This document shows, piece after piece, positions 34,308-45,541 of a stretch of 64,000 nucleotides of DNA; the stretch's first letter is position 1; each line of letters opens with the position of its first letter. Position numbers and translations under genes: made by a program. This stretch comes from an uncultured Roseicyclus sp. (lineage in GTDB: Bacteria > Pseudomonadota > Alphaproteobacteria > Rhodobacterales > Rhodobacteraceae), in contig CANLLF010000001.1 of assembly GCA_947491935.1 (NCBI GenBank), positions 930,001 to 994,000 of the forward strand. Reading direction: 5' to 3'. The notes under the pieces were generated by a model. That model worked only from the letters and a program-made list of their open reading frames with translations, did not search any database and was not told the origin of the DNA.

Positions 34308-35858
34308 CTACAAATCCATCAGCAACCGCCGCGGATCCTCCAGTGCCTCTTTCACGCGCACCAGGAACGTCACCGCTCCTTTGCCGTCCACGATCCGGTG
34401 GTCATAGGACAGGGCCAGATACATCATCGGGCGGATCACGACTTCGCCGTTAATCGCTATCGGACGGTCCTGGATCTTGTGCATCCCGAGAATGCCCGAT
34501 TGCGGCGGGTTCAGGATGGGCGACGACATGAGCGAGCCATAGACGCCTCCATTGGAGATCGTGAACGTGCCGCCCTGCATCTCGGCCATGCTCAGCTTGC
34601 CGTCGCGGGCGCGGGCGCCCTTCTCGGCAATCGCCTTCTCTATATCGGCGAAGCTCATCTGGTCCGCGTCGCGGATCACCGGCACGACGAGGCCCTGGGG
34701 CGTGCCCGCAGCAATCCCCATATGCACGAAGTTCTTGTAGACGATATCTGTTCCGTCGATCTCGGCATTCACCTCCGGCACTTCGCGCAGCGCATGCACG
34801 CAGGCCTTGGTGAAGAACGACATGAAACCCAGCTTCACCCCGTGCTTCTTCAGGAATAGGTCCTTGTATTCGTTGCGCAGGTCCATCACCGCGCCCATGT
34901 CGACCTCGTTATAGGTCGTCAGGATCGCGGCCGTGTTCTGGGCATCCTTCAGGCGCCGGGCGATGGTCTGGCGCAGGCGGGTCATCTTCACCCGCTCCTC
35001 GCGCGCCTCATCGTCGGCGGCGACAGGTGCCCGGGGCGCCTGCGCGGCGGGGGCCGGAGCCGCAGGTGCGGGAGCTGTACCGGTGACCACAGCTTTCAGG
35101 ACGTCTTCCTTCATGATCCGCCCATCACGGCCCGTGCCCTCAACCTGCCCCTCCGACAGGCCCGCATCGGCCATCATCTTCTGGGCCGAAGGCGCATTCT
35201 CGATATCCTTACCCGCGGCGGGGGCCTGAGGCGCGGCAACCTCCGGGCCGCCCTCGGTCGGGGCAGCACCCGCGCCGGTGGCCGCAACGGCGCCGCCGAT
35301 CACGGCCAGTTTCGCGGACGCCTCAACGGTCGTGCCCTCAGGCGCGAGGATTTCTGACAGCGTGCCCGCCGCCGGTGCAGGCACCTCGACCGAGACCTTG
35401 TCGGTCTCAAGCTCGCAGAGCATTTCGTCTTGTGCCACGGTGTCGCCGACAGCCTTGAACCACGTGGAGACGGTCGCCTCCGTCACCGACTCGCCAAGCG
35501 TCGGCACCATCACGTCCACGGCCTCTCCCCCGCTATCGTCCGCCGTGCGCGCCGCGGCCGAAGCCGCACCGGGATCTTCCGCCGCTTCCTTGCCCTTGGG
35601 CGCCGCGTCGGATCCGGCATCGCCTTCACTCAACGTGGCAAGCAGGGCATCGACGCCCACCGTCTCTCCCTCGGCCGCCACAATCTCGCCGAGGGTGCCC
35701 GCCGAGGGCGACGGCACTTCCACCGTCACCTTATCGGTCTCCAACTCGCAGAGCATTTCATCGACGGCCACGGCATCACCGGGTTTCTTGAACCAGGTCG
35801 CCACGGTCGCCTCGGTCACGCTTTCCCCAAGCGTCGGAACACGAACTTCTACAGACAT
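34308..35858 (-). CDS. sucB: dihydrolipoyllysine succinyltransferase (E2 of 2-oxoglutarate dehydrogenase), two lipoyl domains
   Basis: 516 residues. Two lipoyl domains, about residues 2-78 and 112-188, each with ELETDKV carrying the lipoyl lysine, joined by Ala/Pro linkers. The E1/E3-binding domain is near 220-255 ([13 protein letters not shown]) and the catalytic domain ends with [16 protein letters not shown]. Most SucB proteins have one lipoyl domain (about 400 residues). Starts five bases after the sucA stop, so the two are cotranscribed. Confidence 0.97.
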   Translation of the reverse strand: MSVEVRVPTLGESVTEATVATWFKKPGDAVAVDEMLCELETDKVTVEVPSPSAGTLGEIVAAEGETVGVDALLATLSEGDAGSDAAPKGKEAAEDPGAASAAARTADDSGGEAVDVMVPTLGESVTEATVSTWFKAVGDTVAQDEMLCELETDKVSVEVPAPAAGTLSEILAPEGTTVEASAKLAVIGGAVAATGAGAAPTEGGPEVAAPQAPAAGKDIENAPSAQKMMADAGLSEGQVEGTGRDGRIMKEDVLKAVVTGTAPAPAAPAPAAQAPRAPVAADDEAREERVKMTRLRQTIARRLKDAQNTAAILTTYNEVDMGAVMDLRNEYKDLFLKKHGVKLGFMSFFTKACVHALREVPEVNAEIDGTDIVYKNFVHMGIAAGTPQGLVVPVIRDADQMSFADIEKAIAEKGARARDGKLSMAEMQGGTFTISNGGVYGSLMSSPILNPPQSGILGMHKIQDRPIAINGEVVIRPMMYLALSYDHRIVDGKGAVTFLVRVKEALEDPRRLLMDL

Positions 35859-35863
35859 CTCAA

Positions 35864-38818
35864 TTACCCTTCGATGGTCAGCGCACTGTCAACGAGTGCC
35901 GCTTGTTGGGATTTATGGGCGGAGGCCAGGCCCGTTGCGGGCGAGGCCGAGGCATTGCGGCCCGCGTAACGCGGACGTTTGGTGTCGGCCCCGATACGGG
36001 TCAGGACCCATTCCAGATTGGGCTCGATGAACGACCAGGCGCCCTGGTTTTTCGGCTCTTCCTGGCACCACACCATCTTGGCCTGCTTGAAGCGTTCCAA
36101 CTCCTTGGTGAGCGCCAGGGCCGGGAACGGATAGAATTGCTCCAGTCGCAGGAGATAGACATCGTCGATCCCCCGCGCGTCGCGTTCTTCCAGGAGGTCG
36201 TAGTAGACCTTGCCCGAACAGATCACGACCTGCTTGATCTTGTCGTCGGTCACCAGTTCCGTATCGGAATTGCCCTTTTGCGCATCGTCCCAGAGGCAGC
36301 GGTGGAAGCTGGACCCGGTGGTGAAGTCCTCCGCTGTCGACACGGCCATCTTGTGGCGCAGCAGCGACTTCGGCGTCATCAGGACCAGCGGCTTGCGGAA
36401 ATCACGGTGCAATTGGCGGCGCAGGATGTGGAAGTAATTCGCCGGCGTCGTGCAATTGGCGACGATCCAGTTGTCCTCCGCCGACATCTGCAAGAACCGC
36501 TCAAGCCGGGAGGAGGAGTGCTCGGGCCCCTGTCCTTCGAACCCGTGCGGCAGCAGCATCACAAGGCCCGACATGCGCAGCCATTTACGCTCGCCCGAGC
36601 TGATGAACTGATCAAACATGATCTGCGCCCCATTGGCGAAATCGCCGAACTGCGCCTCCCACAGGACCAGCGCATTGGGTTCCGCCAGCGAATACCCGTA
36701 TTCGAACCCGAGCACCGCGTATTCCGACAGCATCGAATCGATGACCTCGTAATGGGCCTGCCCGTCGCGGATGCTGTTCAGCGGGTAGTACCTCTCTTCG
36801 TTGACCTGATCGATCAGCCCGGAATGACGCTGCGAGAACGTGCCCCGTGTGCTGTCCTGCCCGGCCAGCCGGACCGGGTAACCCTCCGTCAGCAGCGAGC
36901 CGAACGCCACCGCTTCGCCGGTGGCCCAGTCGAACCCCTCGCCGCTGTCAAACATCTGCTTCTTGGTCTCAAGCAGCCGCCCGACCGTCTTGTGCAGGTT
37001 GAATCCATCGGGCGCGGTACTCAGCGCCTTGCCGATCTCGGCCAGCGTCTCGGGTTTGATCGCGGTCTGCCCGCGCTCATATTCCTCTCCCTCGCGGTCC
37101 AGATGCGACCAGCGTCCGTCAAGCCAGTCGGCCTTGTTGGGTTTGTAATCCTTCCCGGCCTCGAACTCCTCGTTCAGATGGCTCTGGAAGGCGGCCTTCA
37201 TATCCTCGATCTCCCCCTCTGGGATCAACCCGTCCTTCACCAGCCGCTCGGTGTAAAGCTGCAGGGTCGTTTTCTGGGTCTTGATCTTCTTATACATGAT
37301 CGGATTGGTGAACATGGGCTCGTCGCCCTCGTTATGGCCAAACCGGCGGTAGCAGAAGATGTCGAGCACCGCGTCCTTGTGGAACTTCTGGCGGAACTCG
37401 GTGGCCACCTTGGCGGCGTGCACCACGGCCTCGGGATCATCACCGTTCACGTGGAAAATCGGCGCTTCCACCATCAGCGCGATATCGGTGGGATAGGGAC
37501 TCGACCGGCTGAAATGCGGCGCGGTGGTAAAGCCGATCTGGTTGTTCACAACGATATGGATCGTGCCACCGGTCCGATGCCCGCGCAGGCCCGACAGGCC
37601 AAAGCCTTCGGCCACGACACCCTGCCCCGCAAAAGCCGCGTCGCCATGCAACAGGATGCCCATCACCTTGATCCGGTCAGGATCGTTCTTCTGGTCCTGC
37701 TTGGCGCGAACCTTGCCCAGAACCACCGGGTTCACCGCCTCAAGGTGGGAGGGGTTGGCGGTGAGGCTCAGGTGCACGGTATTGCCGTCGAACTCCCGGT
37801 CACTCGACGCGCCGAGATGGTACTTCACATCGCCGGACCCATCGACATCCTCGGGCTTGAACGACCCGCCCTGAAACTCGTTGAAGATCGCGCGATAGGG
37901 CTTCTGCATCACGTTGGCCAGCACGCTCAACCGGCCGCGATGGGGCATGCCGATGATGATCTCCTCCAGGCCCAACTGACCACCGCGCTTGATGATCTGC
38001 TCCATCGCCGGGATCAGGCTTTCGCCGCCATCGAGGCCGAACCGCTTTGTGCCCATGTACTTGACGTGCAGGAACTTCTCGAAGCCCTCGGCCTCGACCA
38101 TCTTGTTCAGGATCGCCTTCCGTCCGTTCTTGGTGAACGCGATTTCCTTGCCATAGCCCTCGATCCGTTCCTTCAGCCAGCTGGCCTGAATCGGATCGGA
38201 GATGTGCATGTATTGCAGCGCGAAGGTGCCGCAATAGGTGCGCTTCACGATCTCGATGATCTGCCGCATCGTGGCCATCTGGAGGCCCAACACGTTGTCG
38301 ATGAAGATCGGACGGTCCATGTCCGCTTCCTCGAACCCGTAGGAGGCCGGATCAAGCTCCGGATGCGGCGTCTGATCGCGCATCCCCAGCGGGTCCAGAT
38401 CGGCCACAAGATGGCCCCGGATCCGGTAAGCGCGGATGATCATCAGCGCGCGGATGCTGTCCAGAACGGCGCGCTGGATCTGATCGTCGGTCAGCTCTAC
38501 GCCCTTTTCCTCGGCCTTGGCCTTGATCTTCTTGCCCGCCTCCTTGGCCTCCGCCGGCGCCGGGTATTCCCCTGTCAACGCCGAGGTCAGATCATCGGCG
38601 GGCATCGGCGGCCAATCGGCCCGCGCCCAGGATGGCCCGGTGGCTTCGGCTTCTGCCACATCCGCATCGCCCAGCGCCTGAAAGAAGTCGGCCCAGGCGG
38701 CATCCACCGCGCCGGGATCCTTGGCGTATTGGGCGTAAAGCTGCTCCAGATATTCCGCATTGTGCCCCTGCATGAAGCTGGAGGCATGGAACTGGTCGTT
38801 GGGAGATTGGTCCGTCAT
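35864..38818 (-). CDS. sucA: 2-oxoglutarate dehydrogenase E1
   Basis: 984 residues. An N-terminal E2-binding peptide around [20 protein letters not shown] is followed by the thiamine diphosphate domain with [14 protein letters not shown] and [13 protein letters not shown], and a C-terminal pyrimidine-binding domain with ARTSGTFSQRH-like text ([10 protein letters not shown]). Decarboxylates 2-oxoglutarate and passes succinyl to SucB. An opposite frame of 1000 codons lies over it and is a shadow. Confidence 0.97.
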   Translation of the reverse strand: MTDQSPNDQFHASSFMQGHNAEYLEQLYAQYAKDPGAVDAAWADFFQALGDADVAEAEATGPSWARADWPPMPADDLTSALTGEYPAPAEAKEAGKKIKAKAEEKGVELTDDQIQRAVLDSIRALMIIRAYRIRGHLVADLDPLGMRDQTPHPELDPASYGFEEADMDRPIFIDNVLGLQMATMRQIIEIVKRTYCGTFALQYMHISDPIQASWLKERIEGYGKEIAFTKNGRKAILNKMVEAEGFEKFLHVKYMGTKRFGLDGGESLIPAMEQIIKRGGQLGLEEIIIGMPHRGRLSVLANVMQKPYRAIFNEFQGGSFKPEDVDGSGDVKYHLGASSDREFDGNTVHLSLTANPSHLEAVNPVVLGKVRAKQDQKNDPDRIKVMGILLHGDAAFAGQGVVAEGFGLSGLRGHRTGGTIHIVVNNQIGFTTAPHFSRSSPYPTDIALMVEAPIFHVNGDDPEAVVHAAKVATEFRQKFHKDAVLDIFCYRRFGHNEGDEPMFTNPIMYKKIKTQKTTLQLYTERLVKDGLIPEGEIEDMKAAFQSHLNEEFEAGKDYKPNKADWLDGRWSHLDREGEEYERGQTAIKPETLAEIGKALSTAPDGFNLHKTVGRLLETKKQMFDSGEGFDWATGEAVAFGSLLTEGYPVRLAGQDSTRGTFSQRHSGLIDQVNEERYYPLNSIRDGQAHYEVIDSMLSEYAVLGFEYGYSLAEPNALVLWEAQFGDFANGAQIMFDQFISSGERKWLRMSGLVMLLPHGFEGQGPEHSSSRLERFLQMSAEDNWIVANCTTPANYFHILRRQLHRDFRKPLVLMTPKSLLRHKMAVSTAEDFTTGSSFHRCLWDDAQKGNSDTELVTDDKIKQVVICSGKVYYDLLEERDARGIDDVYLLRLEQFYPFPALALTKELERFKQAKMVWCQEEPKNQGAWSFIEPNLEWVLTRIGADTKRPRYAGRNASASPATGLASAHKSQQAALVDSALTIEG

Positions 38819-38859
38819 GTCTTGGTCTCCTGGGTGCGCAGAGTTTCTGCGGGTCCTTG

Positions 38860-39492
38860 TCAGTCGGCGTCGCGCTCAAAGCGCCGGAATAGAATGATGC
38901 CATAGCGCCCGGTCAGCACGCTCAGCGCATTGGGTTCAGCTTCAAGCCGCACGATATCGATACTTTGCGGCGCATCGGTACCGGTCTCGGTCTCCAGCGT
39001 GAAGGTTGCGAATGTCACGGCAGACGCGGCCGTCCCACCGGTCAGTCCGGTGATCGGGGAATTCGCTTGCAACAGAGTCTCAGCCTCTGGAAATTCCGCT
39101 GCTGACAGGCTGCATTGCAGGATCCGCGTTTCCGTATCCCCGAAATCCAGCGCCATGGCGTAGACATCGCCATTGCGAAAAACCGGTGACGTCTCGGGAT
39201 CGTTGCGCAAGAGCCACCCCACCGCAGCAGTGACGTATTCGGTGGCCTCGGACCGGGTTTCGAACCGCCGTGGCAAAGATGCGATGGCATAGGCCGTCTG
39301 GCTGATGGCTCCGATGGCGGCGGTGATTTCATCTGAGCCAGTGACGTCCTGCCAGCCCGCCTCCCGGAATGCGCCGGTCAGTCCCGCAACATCATCGCCC
39401 TGCAGGCAAGGGGCGTAGATCGTACCCGCCTGCCCGGCGGCCATATTGGCCGAAAGAAAAAGACCCGGAATGCCAACAAGTCCGTGCCTCAT
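38860..39492 (-). CDS. hypothetical exported protein in the suc operon
   Basis: 210 residues with a signal-like N-terminus (GLVGIPGLFLSANMAAGQAG). Mature region has two cysteines (APCLQGDD and ILQCSLSA) that could form a disulfide. Predicted alpha/beta and periplasmic. Its start overlaps the DUF805 gene stop; 41 bases separate it from sucA. No family recognised. Confidence 0.65.
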   Translation of the reverse strand: MRHGLVGIPGLFLSANMAAGQAGTIYAPCLQGDDVAGLTGAFREAGWQDVTGSDEITAAIGAISQTAYAIASLPRRFETRSEATEYVTAAVGWLLRNDPETSPVFRNGDVYAMALDFGDTETRILQCSLSAAEFPEAETLLQANSPITGLTGGTAASAVTFATFTLETETGTDAPQSIDIVRLEAEPNALSVLTGRYGIILFRRFERDAD

Positions 39493-40073
39493 CCCAGTGG
39501 ATCCTCCCCATGGGGGTTCGGCCCGCTGGTGCCTTTCGTGGCCATCCAGATGATGATCAGAAGGCTCGGCAATGTCTGGAGACCCGACAGGATCGTCGAC
39601 GTGCGGTTCAGCGCCTCTGCATCGGCCAGCAAGCGGTTCAGCTCCGACGTCGATGAATTCGGGTTAAACGCCACCATCATCAACTCCGCCGATTGTGGGC
39701 CGGTGATCTGGAATACGATGACGGACATGACGGTGACAAATACGATCGTCACGATGAACCACCAGGCCGGTTTGTTTTGATCGTTCATGCGCCGCACGCC
39801 GCAGGCGAGGATCGGCAGGTAGTTCAACAGATACCAGAAGATCGTGATCGGCATGACGTTGATGTAGAAATCCGCGATCGAGCCGAAATTTTCGGCCAGA
39901 AACGGCATCATCTGATCCATCGGCGGCCAGAAGATGATGATATCGAGAATGATGGTCACAAACGCACCGAGGGTCACGAACAGCGTGTACCACCAATAGG
40001 CCGAGCGCGGTGCGCGGTCGCTGAAATTCAGGCATTCGGCGATGTTGTAACGGATGGAGTCAGAAAAGGTCAT
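39489..40073 (-). CDS. DUF805 membrane protein, second copy
   Basis: 194 residues. NFSDRAPRSAYWWYTLFVTLG is the DUF805 opening (short amphipathic start, then Arg-x-x-(Y/F)W). Four hydrophobic segments. Translationally coupled to genes on both sides by ATGA overlaps. Confidence 0.85.
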   Translation of the reverse strand: MTFSDSIRYNIAECLNFSDRAPRSAYWWYTLFVTLGAFVTIILDIIIFWPPMDQMMPFLAENFGSIADFYINVMPITIFWYLLNYLPILACGVRRMNDQNKPAWWFIVTIVFVTVMSVIVFQITGPQSAELMMVAFNPNSSTSELNRLLADAEALNRTSTILSGLQTLPSLLIIIWMATKGTSGPNPHGEDPLG

Positions 40074-40654
40074 GAAAAGGGCCCCTCGGGTACAGGTCCA
40101 AATTGATTTGGCTCTGGGTCGCCCTCGTTGGCGGTCCAGAGCCCAAGAACAATGAGGGCCGAAATCGAGAGAATGAAAGTGAGGAAACCCAGTAACAGAG
40201 ATGCGATGATCGCAATCATTGGTGCCACGTTAACAAATGCGGTTATCAGCAAGCGAAGGGTGGGCTCCAACCCGAATGCCAGGTAAATCGCCACTGCACC
40301 CCACCATGCGGGCCGACCCAAATCATGCAACCGGCGGACGAGAACCGCTGCAAGCGGCACTGCACAAACGGACAGTGGAACAATTGTGAGCCAAGACGCA
40401 TCGGCCTCCCATAGCGTCAGGTACGTCTCCACCACGTATTCGCTGTAGCGGTGTGTCTCTCCGGTCACCAAGCTGGTCCGGACGGTTTCCCTGACATAGT
40501 CGTGGGTCGTCCAGAAGACCCACCTGAATTCCGTCAGGAATGCCGGCATCATGGCCACGAAAGCCCCGCCGACGACAAGCCAGAACTCGGCGCGACCGGC
40601 CCGCCCTTGGAAAGAGGTGATCCGTCCGAGGCCATTCAGGATTGCCGCACTCAT
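40070..40654 (-). CDS. DUF805 membrane protein, first copy
   Basis: 194 residues; FQGRAGRAEFWLVVGGAF at the N-terminus and LVRRLHDLGRPAWWGAV in the middle are DUF805 hallmarks. Coupled to the gene on either side by overlaps. It resembles the next gene in layout, suggesting an old duplication. Confidence 0.87.
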   Translation of the reverse strand: MSAAILNGLGRITSFQGRAGRAEFWLVVGGAFVAMMPAFLTEFRWVFWTTHDYVRETVRTSLVTGETHRYSEYVVETYLTLWEADASWLTIVPLSVCAVPLAAVLVRRLHDLGRPAWWGAVAIYLAFGLEPTLRLLITAFVNVAPMIAIIASLLLGFLTFILSISALIVLGLWTANEGDPEPNQFGPVPEGPFS

Positions 40655-41049
40655 TGCTCAACCCTGCCGAACCGGGGTGACGCCATGTGGCAGACCCTGA
40701 CCACATCGGTGGTCTGCTGCATCCATTGGGCAATTTCTCCGTCCCTGAGCGCGGTATCCTGGATCGTCACCATTTCATCGATCGACCGGCTCATCTCTGC
40801 ATTCGCGCCCTCCACGTCGCCAAATAGCGGCTCCGCATCCAGCAACAGATCAAGTGCCGCGCGGTCGACGATGTTCAGATACTCTTCGGACAGGTCGGCG
40901 CCCGCTTCGACAAAGCTGCTCAGCGCCGCGCTCAGCACAACGCCCGTCGCGGCGCAGCGGATCGTCTCCGCCTCGGCATCGGTCAGCTCGGCAGCCGCAC
41001 CCGTGGCGGCCACCGCAAACCCGATCATCCAAGGCAGAGCGCGCAGCAT
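40651..41049 (-). CDS. hypothetical exported helical protein in the suc operon
   Basis: 132 residues; signal peptide ending GAAAEL. Mature part is helical and acidic with cysteines in TIRCAATG and VVRVCHMA. ATG 41049 overlaps the sucD stop by one base (TGATG), so it is translated with sucD. Confidence 0.7.
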   Translation of the reverse strand: MLRALPWMIGFAVAATGAAAELTDAEAETIRCAATGVVLSAALSSFVEAGADLSEEYLNIVDRAALDLLLDAEPLFGDVEGANAEMSRSIDEMVTIQDTALRDGEIAQWMQQTTDVVRVCHMASPRFGRVEQ

Positions 41050-41930
41050 CAGCCAATCGCCTCCAGCACGGCTTCACCCAGCGTCGCCGGGCTGTCGGCC
41101 ACCACGATCCCAGCCGCGCGCATCGCTTCGATCTTGTCGTCAGCGCCGCCCTTGCCGCCTGCCACGATGGCCCCGGCATGGCCCATCCGGCGGCCCGGAG
41201 GGGCGGTGCGGCCTGCGATGAACCCGGCGACCGGCTTCTTGCGGCCCTTCTTGGCCTCATCGATCAGGAACTGCGCGGCCTCTTCCTCGGCCGAGCCGCC
41301 AATCTCACCGATCATGATGATCGAATGGGTCTCATCATCGGCCAGGAACCACTCCAGCACGTCGATATGCTCGGTGCCTTTGATCGGGTCGCCGCCGATA
41401 CCCACGCAGGTCGATTGGCCCAGACCCACATCGGAGGTCTGCTTGACCGCCTCGTAGGTCAGCGTGCCAGAGCGCGACACAACGCCGACAGACCCGCGCC
41501 GGTGGATGTGGCCCGGCATGATGCCGATCTTGCAGGCGTCGGGCGTGATGATGCCGGGGCAGTTCGGCCCGATCAGGATCGATTTGGAGCCCTCCAAAGC
41601 CCGCTTCACCTTCATCATGTCCAGAACCGGGATGCCTTCGGTGATGCAGCAGATCAGCTCCATCTCGGCATCAATCGCCTCAAGGATCGAATCTGCGGCG
41701 AAGGGCGGCGGCACGTAGATCACCGATGCGTTCGCCTCGGTCTTGGCCTTGGCCTCGTGGACAGAGTTGAAGACCGGCAGATCCAGATGCGTCATGCCGC
41801 CTTTGCCCGGCGTCACGCCGCCGACCATCTTGGTGCCATACTCAATGGCCTGCTCCGAATGGAACGTGCCCTGCGAGCCGGTGAAGCCCTGGCAGATCAC
41901 CTTGGTGTTTTCATCAACGAGTACGGCCAT
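41049..41930 (-). CDS. sucD: succinyl-CoA ligase alpha subunit
   Basis: 293 residues. CoA-binding [14 protein letters not shown] at the N-terminus, SGTLTYEA in the middle, and phospho-histidine motif [17 protein letters not shown]. With SucC it converts succinyl-CoA and ADP/GDP to succinate and nucleoside triphosphate. It is separated from sucC by three small genes. Confidence 0.98.
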   Translation of the reverse strand: MAVLVDENTKVICQGFTGSQGTFHSEQAIEYGTKMVGGVTPGKGGMTHLDLPVFNSVHEAKAKTEANASVIYVPPPFAADSILEAIDAEMELICCITEGIPVLDMMKVKRALEGSKSILIGPNCPGIITPDACKIGIMPGHIHRRGSVGVVSRSGTLTYEAVKQTSDVGLGQSTCVGIGGDPIKGTEHIDVLEWFLADDETHSIIMIGEIGGSAEEEAAQFLIDEAKKGRKKPVAGFIAGRTAPPGRRMGHAGAIVAGGKGGADDKIEAMRAAGIVVADSPATLGEAVLEAIG

Positions 41931-42149
41931 CGGGGCCTCCTGTGGTCGTTTGGAACTTGGAATAGGTCATGGGCGGAGCCGCAAAGGCGGCCCGCCATGG
42001 GCGATAGAATAGTGATGCAGAAGCTGCGCGACCGCGGGGATCGGCTGCTCCGGCTGATGTTGGAATACGGTCAGGGTCCAGCCGATGGACCGGGGGAAAA
42101 CCCCCAGATCCCGACTTGTATTCCCGTGCCACACGCTGGTCCCGATCCG

Positions 42150-42701
42150 TCATTGCACCGGCTCCAGCGGCATCAGCCGCTCCACAAACATGAACGTCTC
42201 GACGCCGTTGGGCCCGGGCCGGGCACCCACATGCACCACGGCGATGCGGCGCGGGTTCAATTGCCGCGCGGCCAGCAGCGTGGTGCCATCAGACGGTTGA
42301 TACCGATCGGGCAGGGGCGCCTCGGTGTCGATGCCCTCCATCTCCAGCCCAGCAATGGCCGCACTGGCCGCCATGTCCGCGAAGCTGCCATCGAAGGCCA
42401 CTTCGCATCGGCGGTCCGTCCCGATGGTGGCCGCGCGTCCTGTCACTAGGGACGGTGCAGCGCTGGAAAACGGGTCAAGGTCATAAAAATCCACCCGCGC
42501 GCCGGATGGCGCCAGAACCTCCTCCGCCCGCGCGGCGGTCATGAAGGGGCTGAAGCAATTGTGGGCAAACGCCGCGCTGGCCCGCGCCGCCACATCTGCA
42601 TCATCGGCCTGCACGCGGGCCGAGGCCAGAACCACAAGGCCCAACGCCCCCGCCACGTGCAGCGCGCCCCAGAGCGCCCGTTTGGTTGGCGCGCGCATCA
42701 T
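42150..42701 (-). CDS. hypothetical exported protein in the suc operon
   Basis: 183 residues; signal peptide ending near ARVQADD. Two cysteines (AHNCFSPF, RRCEVAF), probably disulfide-bonded in the periplasm. Its start overlaps the methyltransferase stop. A GGGGG-AAAA-CCCCC hairpin lies downstream near 42085-42105. No family recognised. Confidence 0.65.
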   Translation of the reverse strand: MMRAPTKRALWGALHVAGALGLVVLASARVQADDADVAARASAAFAHNCFSPFMTAARAEEVLAPSGARVDFYDLDPFSSAAPSLVTGRAATIGTDRRCEVAFDGSFADMAASAAIAGLEMEGIDTEAPLPDRYQPSDGTTLLAARQLNPRRIAVVHVGARPGPNGVETFMFVERLMPLEPVQ

Positions 42702-43510
42702 GCCGGCACCCTTTCAAAGAGGGCGTTGATATTGTCATCCAACGGGTGGCGCAGTGGGTTTAGCAACCGCACGGCAAAACCCGTGCGCGCGGCCAGGTCG
42801 CGCAAAGTTGCCAGGGTGAAGTATTGCACATGGTCCGGATACCGAAATCCAACCCAGTTGCGCCCAAATACATAACGCCCAAGGCTGTTGAAATTCGGCA
42901 CCCGGACATAGGCCCGCCCACCCGGTTTCAGGATCCGCGCCACATGCTCCAGAACCGGACGGGGATGCGCCTCGTGCTCCAGGTAAGACCGCAGGATCAC
43001 GCCATCGAACATCGCATCGGGAAACGCGCGGATCGCCTCCGACCCCGGGCCATGCACGCAATAGCCGCCATTGGGTTTCAGGTTTTCGTCAGCCTTCGCG
43101 GCCAGATCGGCCGAAATCTCGATCCCGTATTGGGTGAAGCCTGGATATTGCACCGCCGCGCTGGAGCATCCCACATTCAGCAGGTTGCCGGACCCGAACC
43201 ATTCCGCATAACGTACCGCATCGGGTTTCCGGCCAATCTTGTGCCGCCAGCGCGTCGCCAGATCGGCCCGCTGCATCAGCGGGCGCGCCTCGAGCCGGGC
43301 CGCCTTTTCCGTGGCCCAGGTCTTTTCCCACGCAAAATCCTCAACCAGCGCCTCATAGCCCGGCGGGTTCAGAAGATAGACAAGCCCGCAGGCCCCGCAT
43401 TGCCCCATCCGCCACGCATCGCGGTGGTAGTCTGGCAGGTCCACCGCACCATCCGCGCCGCATGTCGGGCACGGGCGAAGCACTTGAAGGGCTGTGGCCG
43501 GAGCGTTCAT
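42698..43510 (-). CDS. class I SAM-dependent methyltransferase with N-terminal zinc ribbon
   Basis: 270 residues from ATG 43510 (ATGA with the upstream gene; ATG 43516 also possible). The zinc ribbon CPTCGADG...CGACGLVYL is followed by a methyltransferase fold: NLLNVGCSSAAVQYPGFT, and FDGVILRSYLEHEAHPRPVL then RILKPGGRAYVRVPN. This architecture is common in methyltransferases acting on sugars or lipids. It is unusual inside a suc operon. Confidence 0.82.
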   Translation of the reverse strand: MNAPATALQVLRPCPTCGADGAVDLPDYHRDAWRMGQCGACGLVYLLNPPGYEALVEDFAWEKTWATEKAARLEARPLMQRADLATRWRHKIGRKPDAVRYAEWFGSGNLLNVGCSSAAVQYPGFTQYGIEISADLAAKADENLKPNGGYCVHGPGSEAIRAFPDAMFDGVILRSYLEHEAHPRPVLEHVARILKPGGRAYVRVPNFNSLGRYVFGRNWVGFRYPDHVQYFTLATLRDLAARTGFAVRLLNPLRHPLDDNINALFERVPA

Positions 43511-43956
43511 CGCCATTGCACTCCGATCCCGGCGCGCACGTAGACCTCTCCCGCATTGGTCTGGAAACTCGTTTGAACCGATTGGGCCGCAACGCCCAGC
43601 CCGCTGCGGAAGGCCGCAATCGCCGCGTCCCCGTCGCGATCGGTGACGAACACCATGGAGCATTGCCCGCCGCCGGGGTTCACCGACAAATCGAATTCCT
43701 GATGGAAAAACGTGCCGGTTTGCGGATTGTCGAGCATCCCCACGCCGCGCAAGGCGCCTTCGGCTTGTTCCAGGCTGGTGGCGCCAAGGCAGATGTTGGC
43801 GAACATCCGCCCCAGCACTTCCGGGTTGGCGCGCGTCGATCCGACATCCGGGGATTGCGCCGACACCACGCCGGACAGCAGGCAGGCACACAGGCCAGCC
43901 GCGACCGTCCCGGCGATCCGCCGGCCTGCGCCCGAACCCATGCGCGGCGCCGCCAT
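43507..43956 (-). CDS. hypothetical exported protein in the suc operon
   Basis: 149 residues with a Tat- or Sec-like signal ending VVSAQSP. Mature Cys in ANICLGATS and GQCSMVFV. Starts four bases after the sucC stop. No family recognised. Confidence 0.65.
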   Translation of the reverse strand: MAAPRMGSGAGRRIAGTVAAGLCACLLSGVVSAQSPDVGSTRANPEVLGRMFANICLGATSLEQAEGALRGVGMLDNPQTGTFFHQEFDLSVNPGGGQCSMVFVTDRDGDAAIAAFRSGLGVAAQSVQTSFQTNAGEVYVRAGIGVQWR

Positions 43957-43960
43957 CGTC

Positions 43961-45154
43961 CTAACCCTTCACCGCCTTCACGATCTTCTCGGCACCGTCC
44001 TTGAGGTCGTCGGCGGCGATGACGTTGAGGCCGGAGGTGTTGATGATCTCCTTGCCCTTGTCGACATTCGTGCCCTCAAGGCGGACGACGAGCGGCACCT
44101 GAAGGCCCACTTCTTTCACCGCCGCCACAACGCCCTCGGCGATGATATCGCAACGCATGATGCCGCCGAAGATGTTGACAAGGATGCCTTTGACCTGCGG
44201 ATCGGAGGTGATGATCTTGAAGGCCTCCGTCACCTTTTCTTTCGTGGCACCACCGCCCACGTCCAGGAAGTTGGCTGGCTCCGCGCCGTAGAGCTTGATG
44301 ATATCCATCGTCGCCATGGCGAGGCCCGCGCCGTTGACCATGCAACCGATCTCACCATCCAGCGCGATGTAGTTGAGGTCGAATTTCGACGCGGCCAGTT
44401 CCTTGGGGTCTTCCTCCGTCTCATCGCGGAGCGCCGCAATGTCGGCGTGGCGGTAAACGGCGTTGCCGTCAAAACCGACCTTTGCGTCGAGTACTTTCAG
44501 ATCGCCGCCATCGGTCACGATCAGCGGGTTGATCTCCAGCATCTCCATGTCCTTCTCGACGAAGGCCGTGAAGAGCTGGCCCATCAGCTTCACACATTGC
44601 TTGACCTGCTGGCCTTCGAGGCCGAGCGAGAACGCCACGCGGCGGCCGTGATAGGGCTGATACCCCGTGGCCGGATCCACGCTGAACGACAGGATCTTCT
44701 CGGGTGTCGCGGCGGCGACTTCCTCGATATCCATCCCGCCTTCGGTGGAGCAGACGAAAGAAATCCGGCTGGTCTGGCGATCCACCAGAAGGGCCAGATA
44801 CATCTCGGTCTCGATGCCCGAGCCGTCTTCGATGTAGATGCGGTTGACCTGCTTGCCCGCCGGGCCGGTCTGATGTGTCACCAGCGTGCGGCCCAGCATC
44901 TTCTTGGCCTGGTCCGCCGCTTCCTCAACCGATTTGGCAAGGCGCACACCGCCTGCATCGCCCGCATCGGCTTCCTTGAACTTGCCCTTGCCGCGCCCAC
45001 CAGCGTGGATCTGCGCCTTCACGACCCAAAGCGGCCCATCCATCTCACCTGCCGCTGTCTTGGCGTCTTCCGCCTTCAAAACCACGCGGCCATCGGAGAC
45101 CGGTGCGCCATATTGCCGGAGGAGAGCTTTCGCCTGATACTCATGAATATTCAT
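43961..45154 (-). CDS. sucC: succinyl-CoA ligase beta subunit
   Basis: 397 residues. ATP-grasp fold: [19 protein letters not shown] start, [31 protein letters not shown], and [11 protein letters not shown] near the end. ATG 45154 is preceded by AGGAAC. First gene of the suc operon; two TGTGATCACA palindromes lie 111-141 bases upstream. Confidence 0.98.
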   Translation of the reverse strand: MNIHEYQAKALLRQYGAPVSDGRVVLKAEDAKTAAGEMDGPLWVVKAQIHAGGRGKGKFKEADAGDAGGVRLAKSVEEAADQAKKMLGRTLVTHQTGPAGKQVNRIYIEDGSGIETEMYLALLVDRQTSRISFVCSTEGGMDIEEVAAATPEKILSFSVDPATGYQPYHGRRVAFSLGLEGQQVKQCVKLMGQLFTAFVEKDMEMLEINPLIVTDGGDLKVLDAKVGFDGNAVYRHADIAALRDETEEDPKELAASKFDLNYIALDGEIGCMVNGAGLAMATMDIIKLYGAEPANFLDVGGGATKEKVTEAFKIITSDPQVKGILVNIFGGIMRCDIIAEGVVAAVKEVGLQVPLVVRLEGTNVDKGKEIINTSGLNVIAADDLKDGAEKIVKAVKG

Positions 45155-45264
45155 GAAATTGGTCCGTTCCTTGGGTCATGTTGTCTATGACGTGGCACGA
45201 AGGCGTGGGGTATTGAAACGGAATTGTTCAGGTTTTTCTGACTTTCCGCCAAAAATCGAACATT

Positions 45265-45295
45265 TGTGATCACAGCGCAAAAAAGTGTGATCACA
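45265..45295 (-). promoter_or_regulatory. paired TGTGATCACA operator upstream of sucC
   Basis: Two identical ten-base palindromes at 45265-45274 and 45286-45295, centres 21 bp apart, about two helical turns. The same pair with the same spacing precedes sdhC at 49940. A CRP site would need six bases between TGTGA and TCACA, so it is not one. Confidence 0.75.
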
Positions 45296-45541
45296 AATTT
45301 TGGCAAGAAGAGTGGGGAGAGTGAGTCGCGCGCCACGATCGGCGCCGCCAGCAGGCCGTGAACCGCATCTAATTGCGTTGGGATATGGTCGTTCTTCGCG
45401 CGGGGTTACATTGGCCGGATGAAACGCCCAGATCGGTTTCCCGCGTGTCATCATCCGCGGCTCTCTCGATCCATAGCAGGCGCGGCGCACCGATATGCGA
45501 ATTGCGGGCGCACGCCCATTCACGCATGGCCCGAAACGCAA

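Noticed and set aside
35903-38905. 1000-codon open frame on the plus strand over sucA
   Set aside because: SucA on the minus strand is unmistakable. The antisense frame is a consequence of high-GC codon use and has no domain or ribosome site.
45265-45295. CRP/FNR binding sites
   Set aside because: TGTGATCACA resembles half-sites of CRP, but CRP needs six bases between TGTGA and TCACA and FNR needs TTGAT-N4-ATCAA. The core here is a closed ten-base palindrome.
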